Part shown: positions 52,107 through 61,800 of the stretch, one piece after another | Numbering within the stretch: position 1 is the stretch's first letter | How the letters are laid out: each line of letters opens with the position of its first letter | Program-made: the position numbers and the translations under genes | The notes under the pieces: model-generated | Seen by the model: only the letters and a program-made list of their open reading frames with translations | Told to the model about the DNA's origin: nothing | Database searches by the model: none | Assembly (NCBI GenBank): GCA_010202115.1 | Contig: CP047917.1 | Coordinates: 867,439-931,438, forward strand | Reading direction: 5' to 3' | Source: Candidatus Saccharibacteria bacterium oral taxon 488 | Lineage (GTDB): Bacteria; Patescibacteriota; Saccharimonadia; Saccharimonadales; Saccharimonadaceae | DNA length: 64,000 bases

Positions 52107-54113
52107 ATGCAATCACTACGATCTATACTCACAAGGCTTAAAAACGACTCGTGTAAAAAATGGCTGTTTCCATCGGCGGTTATCATTTGTTTGCTTTTTG
52201 CAACTGGCTTAAAAATTTCCGGGTCTTCGTTTGGCCCGTACTACGATCTATTTCTTCAAGGGAAACCGTCGTCAAATCTCATAGCTGGTGAGACCCGACA
52301 TATTCGTAGCGATGAGTGGCTGGTTGTTACGCAGTTTACAATTGCACAAAAAGCAGCCGGTTATCCGCTCATCAACAAGAACTTCGGTGATTCTGGAAAA
52401 AATATGAGCCTCGTCTCCGACGCGCCCTATAAAGAGTGGTCGACTATATTCCGCCCTCAGAATCTCGCTTTTTTCATTATACCATTTGAGTTTGCCCTTG
52501 CCTTTAAATGGTGGTTTTTGCTCGCATCATTATTGCTGAGCATATATTTTCTAGCCTTAAAATTCCTTCCCGGCAAATACTCGCTCGCGAGCCTGCTGTC
52601 TATCGTCGGTTCATTTACTCCTTTTATATTCTGGTGGTATCAAACAATCACCATCATGAGCATCGTCTGGGGAATTGTCATACTGCTTACAGCCATGCGC
52701 TTGATAGAACATAGGCCTCTTTCATTTCTCGCTAACTATAAGCGTGGCAATATCATATCGCAGCTCATACTGTCTGGTTCGCTCATTTATTCACTAGTAG
52801 GATTTGCTCTATTGCTATACCCTGCTTTTCAGATTCCCGTCGTAATTACGGTAGGTCTAGTTTTTCTTGGTTATTACATAAACACCTGGAAGAAACTTAC
52901 CAAAAAGACACGCAAGAGACTGTATATCAACACAGTTGTTCTGGCTGGCTCTACCTTAGTGGCCATTGGTATCATCGGCGTATTTTTAATCACTAGGCTG
53001 GATGCGGTGCGAGCCATCTCTGGCACAGACTATCCCGGAGCACGCTTTGTACACTCAGGCACACCGTCACAGGCCGACCTCATTGGATTAGCAGGCTATA
53101 GTCAGTATCGTCTACAGGATAATTCGTCCATTGGCTCGATTGATCCAAGTAAGGGTAGCATCAATCAGAGCGAACTATCAGCGTCTATCATCATACCTTT
53201 TGCCTTTATTATTCCTATATTACTTATACTTCTTTATCAATGGCGCAAAAAAAGAATGGTAGATTGGGTGGGTGTAGCAATCGTTACTACCTGTCTAGTC
53301 TTCGCTGCACATCTATTCTTGCCGGGGTTTTCCACAATAGCAAAGCCCTTTATGCTGCATCTTGTGCCAATAACGAGGCTTCAGCTTGGCTTGGGCTTTG
53401 TGGGTACTCTTTCGTTACTTTATGTTATCGCCAACAGTAAACAGCTTGTGTCAAAATACCGTCCATGGGTATATCTCTATTCAGGTCTCATGATTATTGT
53501 GTATATTCTAACGATAGTATTTATTATAAAATTTAATCGTAATTTTGCCGGAGACTTACGTATATTAGGTATAGCCGCGATCAGCTTTTCTGGTGGCCTA
53601 GCTCTTGTTTTTATTGGCAAAGAAAAGCTTGGCTTACTGCTGCTATCAGCTCTCTGCATTATGTCAACCATAACCATCCAACCCCTCTACAAAGGCCTCG
53701 GCAGTGGCTATAATAGTAATATAATTACCAACAAAATAGCTTCGCTGTCATCACCTGATGACGCATGGGGACTATCTGGCACGGTTGTTTTGGAGAATTT
53801 TCCACAAATGGCCAATCGCAAATCAATTACCGGGGTTCACACGTATCCTGATAAAGATTTTTGGTCGAAAGTATCCAAGGACAAAACTATTTACAATAGA
53901 TATGCTCACGTACTGCTGTCTGACACAATCACGGACGACTTAAAGCTAACGCAGCCAGATGTGTTCATTGCGCGCTTGAGTTGCAACAACCATCTCGGTA
54001 GAACTATTACTCACGTTCTCGCAACGACTCCCCTCCAACTTCCCTGCTACAAATTAATTGATCAAACCACGGTGGGTGGTGGTACTATCATGTTTTATAA
54101 AAGAACCCCGTAA
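52107..54113 (+). CDS. Large multi-TM membrane protein (GT-C-like/DUF7657-like)
   Basis: 668 aa from ATG 52107. About 13 hydrophobic helices, with a first extracytoplasmic loop containing GETRHIRSDEWLV (R-S-D-E-W), a feature of GT-C-like membrane proteins near surface-polysaccharide genes, and a soluble C-terminal part of about 130 residues (LSSPDDAWGLSGTVVLEN). It probably transfers a sugar or modifies a glycan outside the membrane; the exact activity is unknown. Stands alone upstream of the small anchored protein and the secreted repeat protein. Confidence 0.7.
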   Translation: MQSLRSILTRLKNDSCKKWLFPSAVIICLLFATGLKISGSSFGPYYDLFLQGKPSSNLIAGETRHIRSDEWLVVTQFTIAQKAAGYPLINKNFGDSGKNMSLVSDAPYKEWSTIFRPQNLAFFIIPFEFALAFKWWFLLASLLLSIYFLALKFLPGKYSLASLLSIVGSFTPFIFWWYQTITIMSIVWGIVILLTAMRLIEHRPLSFLANYKRGNIISQLILSGSLIYSLVGFALLLYPAFQIPVVITVGLVFLGYYINTWKKLTKKTRKRLYINTVVLAGSTLVAIGIIGVFLITRLDAVRAISGTDYPGARFVHSGTPSQADLIGLAGYSQYRLQDNSSIGSIDPSKGSINQSELSASIIIPFAFIIPILLILLYQWRKKRMVDWVGVAIVTTCLVFAAHLFLPGFSTIAKPFMLHLVPITRLQLGLGFVGTLSLLYVIANSKQLVSKYRPWVYLYSGLMIIVYILTIVFIIKFNRNFAGDLRILGIAAISFSGGLALVFIGKEKLGLLLLSALCIMSTITIQPLYKGLGSGYNSNIITNKIASLSSPDDAWGLSGTVVLENFPQMANRKSITGVHTYPDKDFWSKVSKDKTIYNRYAHVLLSDTITDDLKLTQPDVFIARLSCNNHLGRTITHVLATTPLQLPCYKLIDQTTVGGGTIMFYKRTP

Positions 54114-54174
54114 AGTCTTTACTATATCATTAGTACTTGCTATGATTAACCATAAAGGGAATAATCTACTAATT

Positions 54175-54762
54175 ATGAGAATACAGAAAAAACGAAACCA
54201 TAAAAAAATAGTCTTGGTATTGGTTGTGTTGTTTTTGCTATTAACCGGGTACGCTTTAATGGCCTATGGGTTTAAATTTTGGCCTTTTACGAAAAATCAA
54301 TTTACTGAAGCAACAGAGGAACAAAAAACAGCTGGCAACAATATAAAAGAAAAGTCATTAGAAAACACAACCGAGGGAGCAGGAGATAAAAAATCTTCGC
54401 CGCAACCCAAAACACCGCGAGGTAGCGACCCCTCCCCGGCGCCAACTCCGTCGCCAAACGGTGGTAAGTCGACGGTTGGAGTGAGCATAACCGCCGCAAC
54501 AGTCGATAAGTCTACTGCTACCCTTTACGTACGCGGTCTTATCCAAACCATTTCTTCAAACGGCACCTGCACCCTGTCGATGCGTCACAGCAGTGGACGA
54601 ACATATTCAAGTAGCGCCGGGTCACAGGCAGGACCGAGCACCTCCAGCTGTAAGGGCTTTAATGTACCCCTTTCTCAACTGACCCCGGGAAAATGGACAA
54701 TAACAATTCACTATGAGGATGCTACCGTTACTGGTAGCGCCGAGGGGGAGGTAACTATATGA
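54175..54762 (+). CDS. Single-TM anchored extracellular protein with Pro-rich linker and beta-sandwich-like domain
   Basis: 195 aa from ATG 54175; earlier in-frame ATGs exist (54058, 54142) but overlap the previous gene or a TATGAT -10 box. A basic N-terminus (RIQKKRNHKK), one membrane helix (about 13-33), a Lys/Glu/Pro-rich linker, then about 85 residues of alternating strands (VGVSITAATVDKSTATLYV, GKWTITIHYEDATVTGSAEG) with two cysteines that may pair. Looks like an Ig-like surface module. It shares ATGA with the following secreted protein, so the two likely act together. Confidence 0.65.
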   Translation: MRIQKKRNHKKIVLVLVVLFLLLTGYALMAYGFKFWPFTKNQFTEATEEQKTAGNNIKEKSLENTTEGAGDKKSSPQPKTPRGSDPSPAPTPSPNGGKSTVGVSITAATVDKSTATLYVRGLIQTISSNGTCTLSMRHSSGRTYSSSAGSQAGPSTSSCKGFNVPLSQLTPGKWTITIHYEDATVTGSAEGEVTI

Positions 54763-56456
54763 AAAAGTTTCTACTCAGCGTAGGACTGTCGATATCAATC
54801 TGCCTGGGAGTATTGTTTACTTCATTACCAGTGTCGGCTACCTTGAATGATTTTGATCCAGGCAACATCATGGATGATACAGTTGCCACCAATTATGGAT
54901 CTATGAATGCGCAGCAAATTCAAGCTTTTCTCAACAGCAAAGTTCCCCAATGCGACACTAACGGATCTCAACCGGCAAGAGAGTTCGGAAGGCCCGACAT
55001 TAGCCGTGCTCAGTATGCTTCTTTGCGCGGCTGGCATGGTCCACCGTATACCTGTCTACGTGATTACCGATCGGGAGATAGAAGAAGTGCTGCTCAATTA
55101 ATTTTTGATGCCGCCCAAAAATATCACGTCAACCCTCAACTTCTTATAGTTCTTCTACAAAAGGAGCAGGCGTTAGTGACTGATGTTTGGCCAACGCGCG
55201 GTCAATTTAGAAGTGCAACCGGCTACGGCTGTCCAGACACGGCCGCCTGTGATAGTAAATATTTTGGCTTGGAAAACCAACTAGAGTGGGCTGCAAAACA
55301 CTTCCATTATATCATTACTCGTAATCCGAATTGGTATTCTCCATATACGACCGGCGTTAATTTTGTTCGCTGGAGTCCAAATGCGGCCTGTGGTGGATCA
55401 CATGTAAATATTCAAAATTGGACGACCGCCGCATTATATAGCTACACACCATACCAGCCAAATGCTGCTGCTTTAGCTGCTGGCTATGGCACGGGTAACG
55501 GTTGTAGTGCCTACGGAAATCGTAATTTCTATAATTATTTCACCGATTGGTTTGGCGGTACTCGCTCAAGCAGCTCTTTTGCTTGTCGAGATGGTCAAAA
55601 CCTGCCAGGTATCGCTACTGGCGCTCGAATAACACCAACCAGAATAAATGGCGGTCGAGATACATTAACTGTCACAGTTCCAAATAACACTGGTAGTAAA
55701 TGTGCTGAGATACATACCTGGACAGACGCTCACTTACAGGCATGGTCACAACACGTCGCCACAAACTCATATACATTTAATCAACAATATAGTAAGGTTA
55801 TTTCACAGAAAGTAAATCACAAGAATACTGTATTAACGAAAGTCGACTATAATGGTACGGCAAGTGGACGAGTTGAGTTTCATGTTTGGACTCAAGACGG
55901 GTTGCGCTGGCTAGCACATACCGCAACAACCGCCGGACCAATAGATCCGCTCCTCTCAGAAGTTATTACCGCTGACACCAACGGTGACGGGATAGATGAA
56001 TACTATTTAATTAACTACGAGCAGACCAACACCGGGATGATTGAGGTGCACGGCTGGAGTAATAATGGTACGAGTTGGTTCCGACATACCGCAACAAGTC
56101 ACCCTGCCGCCAGTATGAATACAGGTCGAGTCATCGCTGCCGATCTTGATGGCGACAAGAAGGACGAGTTTATCTACGTTAAGTACGGCAACACTTCAAG
56201 TGGACGAGTTGAGTTTCATGTTTGGGACTCATCATTAAAGAGCTGGGTACGTCATACCGCCAGCAATTACCCGCAAGCCGGCTATGTGGTAGCCACAAAT
56301 GATATAGTGGCAGCTGACCTGTTTGGTAGAGGTAGAGATACGATCTATTACATTAAATACCGAGACACCCCTCATAATAAAATTGAGGTTCATGGGTGGG
56401 GCGACAATCAGCAATCGTGGGACAGTCACATATCGACCTCATCGGGCACATACTAA
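54759..56456 (+). CDS. Secreted protein: lysozyme-like N-terminal domain plus FG-GAP-like repeats
   Basis: 565 aa. Signal peptide residues 1-28 (MKKFLLSVGLSISICLGVLF, ending VSA). Residues about 45-275 contain a predominantly helical region with YHVNPQLLIVLLQKEQALV, like the catalytic Glu helix of lytic transglycosylases/lysozymes, and YFGLENQLEWAAKHF; several Cys could form disulfides. The rest has at least three repeats with ADTNGDGIDE, ADLDGDKKDE and ADLFGRGRDT (calcium-loop-like) and EFHVW/EVHGW strands, suggesting a beta-propeller that binds sugar or protein. A candidate for host-wall attack or attachment; not proven. Confidence 0.7.
   Translation: MKKFLLSVGLSISICLGVLFTSLPVSATLNDFDPGNIMDDTVATNYGSMNAQQIQAFLNSKVPQCDTNGSQPAREFGRPDISRAQYASLRGWHGPPYTCLRDYRSGDRRSAAQLIFDAAQKYHVNPQLLIVLLQKEQALVTDVWPTRGQFRSATGYGCPDTAACDSKYFGLENQLEWAAKHFHYIITRNPNWYSPYTTGVNFVRWSPNAACGGSHVNIQNWTTAALYSYTPYQPNAAALAAGYGTGNGCSAYGNRNFYNYFTDWFGGTRSSSSFACRDGQNLPGIATGARITPTRINGGRDTLTVTVPNNTGSKCAEIHTWTDAHLQAWSQHVATNSYTFNQQYSKVISQKVNHKNTVLTKVDYNGTASGRVEFHVWTQDGLRWLAHTATTAGPIDPLLSEVITADTNGDGIDEYYLINYEQTNTGMIEVHGWSNNGTSWFRHTATSHPAASMNTGRVIAADLDGDKKDEFIYVKYGNTSSGRVEFHVWDSSLKSWVRHTASNYPQAGYVVATNDIVAADLFGRGRDTIYYIKYRDTPHNKIEVHGWGDNQQSWDSHISTSSGTY
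55861..56225 (+). repeat. Direct 29-bp DNA repeat inside the secreted protein gene
   Basis: The same 29 bases occur at 55861-55889 and 56197-56225, 336 bp (112 codons) apart and in frame, encoding SGRVEFHVW. It points to recent duplication or conversion of propeller units. Confidence 0.8.
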
Positions 56457-56482
56457 GCCTCTCGGGTGTAGGTATTTCAAAT

Positions 56483-56505
56483 ATCCCCGCCTTACTGGCG
56501 GGGAT
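56483..56505. terminator. Hairpin after the secreted protein gene
   Basis: ATCCCCGCC / GGCGGGGAT, a perfect 9-bp stem with a 5-nt loop between converging genes; no T run follows directly, so strength is uncertain. Confidence 0.6.
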
Positions 56506-56527
56506 GATGGCTATTGCGGTATGTGTT

Positions 56528-58336
56528 TTATTTAGGTAAGCGATAGCCCGGTCCAAATTGCTCAAAATTATCGTTATAGAATGGGTCGCGCTTCAAATAA
56601 TCGCCCCACCTTTTACGCATCTCGTTTTGCGCTTCTTGTAGCTCGGTGCTGTCTCTTTCTCTGGTATTGATGCGCCCAACGCTCTTTGATTCATAATGAA
56701 ATAGTTCAGCATAAGGAGTGTACAGATTGTAGTAACCCTTTTTACGCAGCTTAAGGTTTAGATCAACATCATTATAGGTAACCCGCAGTTTCGGGTCAAA
56801 GCCGCCAACCTCATCAAACTTTTTCCGACTCACCATACTACACGCAGCGGTTACGGCCGATACATTGCGAATATTAGCCGTGTAAATATAGGTAAATATA
56901 TCAACCCGCTGATCCTCGCCATAAAATGGATGAAACGCTATATCTCGTTCCGACAGGACGATTCCGGCATGCTGAATGGTCTTATCTTCGAACAGTAGCT
57001 TTGGCCCAACCATACCAATTTCTGGCCTTTGAGCATGTTCCAACAATGCCTGTATCCAGTCGTGCGTAATAACTTTGGTGTCATTATTTAAGAATAAAAG
57101 ATATTCTCCACGAGAAGCTTTTGCCCCCTGGTTGCAAGCATCTGAAAAATTAAATTTCTTTTTATAATTAACGATGGTTACGCTTTCAAGACCACTGGTT
57201 AGCTTTTTGTAAAAATCTTTAACCCGCTTATCTGTCGACCCCGTATCAACAATGACGATTTCAAAATACGGATACGTTGTGTCTTCAATAATTGATTCGA
57301 CGCAGTTCTTGATATAGGTAAAATTATCCTTAGTCGGAATAATAATTGACACGAGCGGACTATTCGGTATGACATACTTCTTGCGCCAAAAACCTAAAGC
57401 GGTATGAGCGTCAATATATGCATTATCGTTTCTTTGTCTAGCACTACTGCGAAGTACACGTCTTTGATTTATATAGGCATATGGTTTGCTGTCGGCATTC
57501 ATAGCAGTCGAAGTTTCAGATTTACGCCAGTGATACAGAATTTTTGGAATATGATAAATATTGTCTGTTTGAGCGGCAATCTTTAGGAATAGGTCCCAGT
57601 CTTGAGCTCCTTGTGTGCCCGGCGTAAAGCCACCGACCTTTTTTACGGTGCTGGTTTTCATTGTTGCAAAATGAGTGACCATATTGCATGAATTCATAAA
57701 GTCGGGGCTCCAGTCCGGCTTAAAGAACGGCTCTATATGATTGTTCTCCTGATCAATTTTATCTTCATCAGTGTATATAAGCTCCACCTCAGGATACTTA
57801 TTGATCACATTAACAGCCTCAAACAGTGCATTGGGCGCTAATATATCATCGTGATCAAGAAGCGATATGTATTCTCCTTTTGCCATAGTGAGGGCGGTGT
57901 TTGACGACTCGGCTATATGACCATTTTTTTTACGGAAAGTTGCTGTAATGTTGTCATATTTTTTTACATATTCCCTAACAACATGCTTCGTCTGCTCGTT
58001 CGTAGAATTATCATCAGAAATACATAATTCCCAATTATCATAACTCTGGGCCAGCACTGAATCAATACAAATACGAAGGTACTCTGGATTTGTATTGTAT
58101 GTTGGTAGCAAAATGCTAATCAGCGGACGGTAACGAAACTTTTTAGACTGCTCTTTTTGTTCACTAAGTTGCTCGGCCGTCAGTGTGTGCTTGCCAAACC
58201 ACTCAATGTATTCATCGTATCTCTTTTTATTTACAATTTTACGATCGCGATACAGACGAATTTGTTTTCGACCGTATGACGGATGTAATGTTGCGCGGAC
58301 AGCAAATTTTGCGCTATTGATAATCATATTTTTCAT
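56528..58336 (-). CDS. Glycosyltransferase with two GT2 domains
   Basis: 602 aa. A helical N-terminal 70 residues, then GT2 domain 1 (ISILLPTYNTNPEYL, ISDDNSTNEQT, LLDHDDIL) and GT2 domain 2 (SIIIPTKDNFTYIKN, IVDTGSTDKR, FLNNDTKV, GGFDPKLRVTYNDVDLNLK). Tandem GT2 proteins of this kind build rhamnan or galactan-type polymers such as the O-antigen chain. It is 10 bp after the Wzt-type ATPase gene, consistent with making the polymer that the ABC exporter carries. Confidence 0.9.
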   Translation of the reverse strand: MKNMIINSAKFAVRATLHPSYGRKQIRLYRDRKIVNKKRYDEYIEWFGKHTLTAEQLSEQKEQSKKFRYRPLISILLPTYNTNPEYLRICIDSVLAQSYDNWELCISDDNSTNEQTKHVVREYVKKYDNITATFRKKNGHIAESSNTALTMAKGEYISLLDHDDILAPNALFEAVNVINKYPEVELIYTDEDKIDQENNHIEPFFKPDWSPDFMNSCNMVTHFATMKTSTVKKVGGFTPGTQGAQDWDLFLKIAAQTDNIYHIPKILYHWRKSETSTAMNADSKPYAYINQRRVLRSSARQRNDNAYIDAHTALGFWRKKYVIPNSPLVSIIIPTKDNFTYIKNCVESIIEDTTYPYFEIVIVDTGSTDKRVKDFYKKLTSGLESVTIVNYKKKFNFSDACNQGAKASRGEYLLFLNNDTKVITHDWIQALLEHAQRPEIGMVGPKLLFEDKTIQHAGIVLSERDIAFHPFYGEDQRVDIFTYIYTANIRNVSAVTAACSMVSRKKFDEVGGFDPKLRVTYNDVDLNLKLRKKGYYNLYTPYAELFHYESKSVGRINTRERDSTELQEAQNEMRKRWGDYLKRDPFYNDNFEQFGPGYRLPK

Positions 58337-58346
58337 GTTGCTTTAC

Positions 58347-59507
58347 TCATCTCCCTTCATATAATTTCCATTCTCCCAACAACTTCATCGGCCCATCACG
58401 AAATTTGTCCTTTCCTTTTATAACAAACGAGAAAGCGCGTGGCAAATGTTTGACAATACCGTCGTCAATCCGACGATGTAGTGATATGTGAATATCATAT
58501 CTTCCAGGATTAAAACAGTCTAGCTGCTGCTTAAAATTAATCTTCCTTCCATTTTTGATAAAGTGCTGCGGCGTATCTCTGCAATTACGATCAGCAAACA
58601 CAAATCCACCATATACAAAAGAAATATTGACAAACAAGTCCTCAGAGATACCGTCAACAATAACGCCAATATCAAGTGTTTCTTTTTGGGTAAAAGACTT
58701 TTTATCCGGTAAATCAACAATCATCTCCACTGAATCGTCTTGAGATTCCTCCTCCGCCTTGGTGATGGTCTCGATATTTATCTCGGTATATAGGTCAGCG
58801 ATCTCTTGAGGAGACCCGATATGCTTAATGCGACCACTCTCTATATACATAGCTCTTGAACAAAATCGCCGCACAGCATTCATGTCATGCGTGACAAAAA
58901 CTACTGTTTGACCACTTCGCTTAACCTTTTCAAAATAATCAAAGCATTTCTGCTGAAATGCCGCGTCACCAACAGCCAGCACCTCATCGAGCATCAGGAT
59001 GTCACCACGGGCTTTAATCGCCACTGAAAACGCCAATCTAACCTGCATTCCTGATGAATAGTTTTTTAGTTTTTCTTCCATAAAATCTGCCAACTCGGAA
59101 AATTCGACAATATCATCGTACATCAATTCCATCTCTTTATGGCTAAATCCTAATAGGGCACCGTTTAGAAATATATTTTCTCGACCGGTCAACTCGGGGT
59201 TAAAACCAACCCCAAGCTCAATAAACGGAACGAGAGATCCGTTTACCTGCACCGAACCCCCTGTTGGCGTATAAATTTGAGCGATTGATTTTAGTAGTGT
59301 ACTCTTTCCTGATCCATTTTTACCAACTATACCAAAGAACTCGCCTTTTTTAATCTCAAATGAAATATCTTTTAGGGGAGTAAACTCTCGATACCCTTTT
59401 TTGCCTTTAAGATAATTGATTGTTTTTTGCTTGATACCGTTACTGGCTTCTGTTGGTATTTTGAATGTTTTTGTCAGCGTGTTAACGGCCACCGCAATAT
59501 CGTCCAT
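58347..59507 (-). CDS. wzt: Polysaccharide ABC exporter ATPase, Wzt-like with C-terminal sugar-binding domain
   Basis: 386 aa. Walker A GIVGKNGSGKSTLL, signature NYSSGMQVRLAFSVA and Walker B ILMLDEVLAVGD are typical of TagH/Wzt. After residue 250 a separate domain (EMIVDLPDKKSFTQ, VNISFVYGGFVFAD) matches the Wzt C-terminal beta-sandwich that recognises the finished glycan's end in O9a-type systems. Two bases after the permease gene. The presence of that domain predicts export of a chain with a defined terminal cap. Confidence 0.9.
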   Translation of the reverse strand: MDDIAVAVNTLTKTFKIPTEASNGIKQKTINYLKGKKGYREFTPLKDISFEIKKGEFFGIVGKNGSGKSTLLKSIAQIYTPTGGSVQVNGSLVPFIELGVGFNPELTGRENIFLNGALLGFSHKEMELMYDDIVEFSELADFMEEKLKNYSSGMQVRLAFSVAIKARGDILMLDEVLAVGDAAFQQKCFDYFEKVKRSGQTVVFVTHDMNAVRRFCSRAMYIESGRIKHIGSPQEIADLYTEINIETITKAEEESQDDSVEMIVDLPDKKSFTQKETLDIGVIVDGISEDLFVNISFVYGGFVFADRNCRDTPQHFIKNGRKINFKQQLDCFNPGRYDIHISLHRRIDDGIVKHLPRAFSFVIKGKDKFRDGPMKLLGEWKLYEGR

Positions 59508-59509
59508 CG

Positions 59510-60319
59510 TTAAATCTCCTCCGCAAATGTTCTTGAACGCTTCTTAAAATACCGTATCGCAAACACACCGACTATCACTATCACGAGAAACGGTATTGAT
59601 AACATCCATATGTTTAGCCGATCCCACATCACCATCGTATCTTTAGTAATGAGGATATATCTACTGTCCTGAATAATCTGCGTAACCGGATTAAGAAAAA
59701 GCAGATCAACCGCAACACTACTCTTTTGTAAAACCATTTGAAGTGGATAGATAACAGGCGTTGCATAAAATGCAGCCTGAGTAATCACCTCCCACAAATA
59801 ACCCGTATCTCGTGATTTAACGTTGAGAGCTGACAAGAAAAAAGCGATACCTAACGCAAATATGTATAGCTCAATGATAAGCGGTAGAATAAGCAGTGAC
59901 ATCCAAGACAGCTGTACACCACTAACAAAAATGAATAATAGCACAACAATCATATTAAAAAACAGATTTATCAGAGAGGAGACTGTCCCAGAGATAACAA
60001 CGATGTACTTTGGAAAATTAATTTTTCTAAGCAGATCACCCCGGCTTACTATAGAATTCAGGCCTTGATTAGTTGCTTCTACAAAAAAATTCCACAAGAT
60101 TATACCCAATAATAGATATACCGGAAAATGTTGGATATTTCTTCCAACACCGAGGAACTTATCAAACACTATGTATAATATGGAAAAAAGAAAAAGCGGC
60201 TTGAGGATACTCCACACATATCCGAGCATAGAACCCTGGTAGCGCAACTTAAAATCTGTAACAACCAATTCCCTTAGGAGAATTCTGTTTTTTCTACTGA
60301 AAATTTCCAACCATTTCAT
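59510..60319 (-). CDS. wzm: Polysaccharide ABC exporter permease, Wzm/TagG-like
   Basis: 269 aa from ATG 60319; a GTG at 60331 would precede the predicted transcription start. Six hydrophobic helices and the ABC-2 motif order of TagG/Wzm (LRYQGSMLGYVWSILKPLF, VYLLLGIILWNFFVEAT, VIYPLQMVL). With Wzt it moves lipid-linked polysaccharide across the membrane. Divergent from the GT2 gene at 60358, with overlapping -10 boxes. Confidence 0.9.
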   Translation of the reverse strand: MKWLEIFSRKNRILLRELVVTDFKLRYQGSMLGYVWSILKPLFLFSILYIVFDKFLGVGRNIQHFPVYLLLGIILWNFFVEATNQGLNSIVSRGDLLRKINFPKYIVVISGTVSSLINLFFNMIVVLLFIFVSGVQLSWMSLLILPLIIELYIFALGIAFFLSALNVKSRDTGYLWEVITQAAFYATPVIYPLQMVLQKSSVAVDLLFLNPVTQIIQDSRYILITKDTMVMWDRLNIWMLSIPFLVIVIVGVFAIRYFKKRSRTFAEEI

Positions 60320-60333
60320 AATCTGTATCACTT

Positions 60334-60341
60334 ATTATACA
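60334..60341. promoter_or_regulatory. Overlapping divergent -10 boxes
   Basis: Minus strand TATAAT (60334-60339) serves wzm and plus strand TATACA (60336-60341) serves the GT2 gene; they share four bases, so one symmetric AT core may drive both directions. Confidence 0.5.
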
Positions 60342-60357
60342 ATACGAGAGGAGTATT

Positions 60358-61371
60358 ATGAATAGACTTGCGATTATCGTTCTTAATTGGAATGGTTCAG
60401 ATGATGCCATAGAGTGTATTAAGTCACTAACGAGCCAGACGCTAAAGCCTACTATTATCATAGTGGACAACAATTCGAGTGATAATTCTGTTGATATATT
60501 TGAAAGCTATATCGCATTTCATCAAAAAGAAGATATCACTTTAATTAAAAACCCACGAAATCTAGGGTTTGCCGCCGGTATTAATACCGGCCTGAGGTAC
60601 GCACTTACCCAAAAGTTTGAGTTTGTGGGTGTTCTTAATCCTGATGCGGTCGCTGATATTGACTGGTGTAGGTCCCTGTTAAGTGAGCTGGCCGGTCACA
60701 ATGATTGCGGTATCGTGACTGGGTTGTTAGCCAGACGAGACGGAAAAACTATTGACTCTTCAGGTGATTTTTATACTACCTGGGGCCTGCCTGGTCCGCG
60801 CGGTCGTGATGAGCCTATCAAAAATGCACCGGACAAACCTGGCGAGGTTTTTGGCGCAACTGGCGGCGGAGCGATTTATCGCGCGGAAATTTTTGACGAT
60901 ATCGATATGTTCGACGAGGACTTTTTCATGTATTACGAAGATGTCGATCTCAGTTTTCGCGCTCAGCTGGCTGGCTGGAAAGTCCGCTTTACACCCAAAG
61001 CAGTTGCCTACCACAAGGTTGGCGCTAGCAGTAAAAAAGTACCGGGTCTCGCCGTTTACAACACCTTCAAAAACCTACCGTTGGTCTTTATTAAAAACGT
61101 TCCAGGAAAGCTATTTTGGTATATTGGCCTGCGCTTTTTCCTGGCATATTGGCTAATTTTCGCTAGCGCTGTCCGCCACGGTAGCGGCTGGCCTGCGCTT
61201 AAGGGTGTGTTGGTTTCAATCATTCACAAGCCTGCCGCTTATCACAAACGCGTATCAATTCAGAGAAGCCGCAGGGTTTCCGTCGACTACATCCACGGCA
61301 TTATTCACGATGGACCGTTACCTAATCAAACCGGGCTATTAAAATTTAAGCGGTTTTTCAGAATGAGATAA
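60358..61371 (+). CDS. GT2-family glycosyltransferase (rhamnosyltransferase-like)
   Basis: 337 aa with GAGAGGAG before ATG. LAIIVLNWNGSDDAIE, VDNNSSDNSVD, NLGFAAGINTGLRYA, GVLNPDAV and DEDFFMYYEDVDLSFRAQL (ED at the base position) match WbbL/RfbF-like rhamnosyltransferases. A C-terminal hydrophobic stretch (YIGLRFFLAYWLIFASA) may attach it to the membrane. dTDP-rhamnose for it can be made by the rml genes of this region. Confidence 0.9.
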   Translation: MNRLAIIVLNWNGSDDAIECIKSLTSQTLKPTIIIVDNNSSDNSVDIFESYIAFHQKEDITLIKNPRNLGFAAGINTGLRYALTQKFEFVGVLNPDAVADIDWCRSLLSELAGHNDCGIVTGLLARRDGKTIDSSGDFYTTWGLPGPRGRDEPIKNAPDKPGEVFGATGGGAIYRAEIFDDIDMFDEDFFMYYEDVDLSFRAQLAGWKVRFTPKAVAYHKVGASSKKVPGLAVYNTFKNLPLVFIKNVPGKLFWYIGLRFFLAYWLIFASAVRHGSGWPALKGVLVSIIHKPAAYHKRVSIQRSRRVSVDYIHGIIHDGPLPNQTGLLKFKRFFRMR

Positions 61372-61383
61372 TATCATGGCAGT

Positions 61384-61800
61384 ATGCGGCCATGTATAAC
61401 CAACCACGCCACCAAGTTCCGCTACCTCCTCATCGGTACCATCAACACCGCCATTGATTTTGGTATACTGTTTATGCTGACTTGGTTTATTAGCACGCCG
61501 AAAGAATTGGCTAATATTATCTCGACGACCATTGCCTTTGCCTTTAGTTTTATCGCTAATCGATCATTCACCTTTCGCTCGCGTACCGGCAATGTTCGCC
61601 GCCAGCTACTCCTCTTCACGCTAGTTACCCTATTTGGTCTCTGGGTGATTCAGACGATCATCATTGCACTGCTTGCGCCAATTTTCATCAGCTTCAATCT
61701 TAGCCAGTCGGTGGCGCTGCTTATCAGCAAACTCATCGCCACCGTTGCCAGCCTTATCTGGAACTACCTACTCTATACCAATGTTGTCTTCAAAGATTAA
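61384..61800 (+). CDS. GtrA-like four-TM protein
   Basis: 138 aa. Four helices (about 14-34, 38-58, 72-95, 105-128) and FSFIANRSFTFRSR (GtrA NRxFTF motif). Starts 12 bp after the GT2 gene and is probably cotranscribed. The third GtrA copy in the window. Converges with jag, overlapping its stop by 4 bp. Confidence 0.85.
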   Translation: MRPCITNHATKFRYLLIGTINTAIDFGILFMLTWFISTPKELANIISTTIAFAFSFIANRSFTFRSRTGNVRRQLLLFTLVTLFGLWVIQTIIIALLAPIFISFNLSQSVALLISKLIATVASLIWNYLLYTNVVFKD

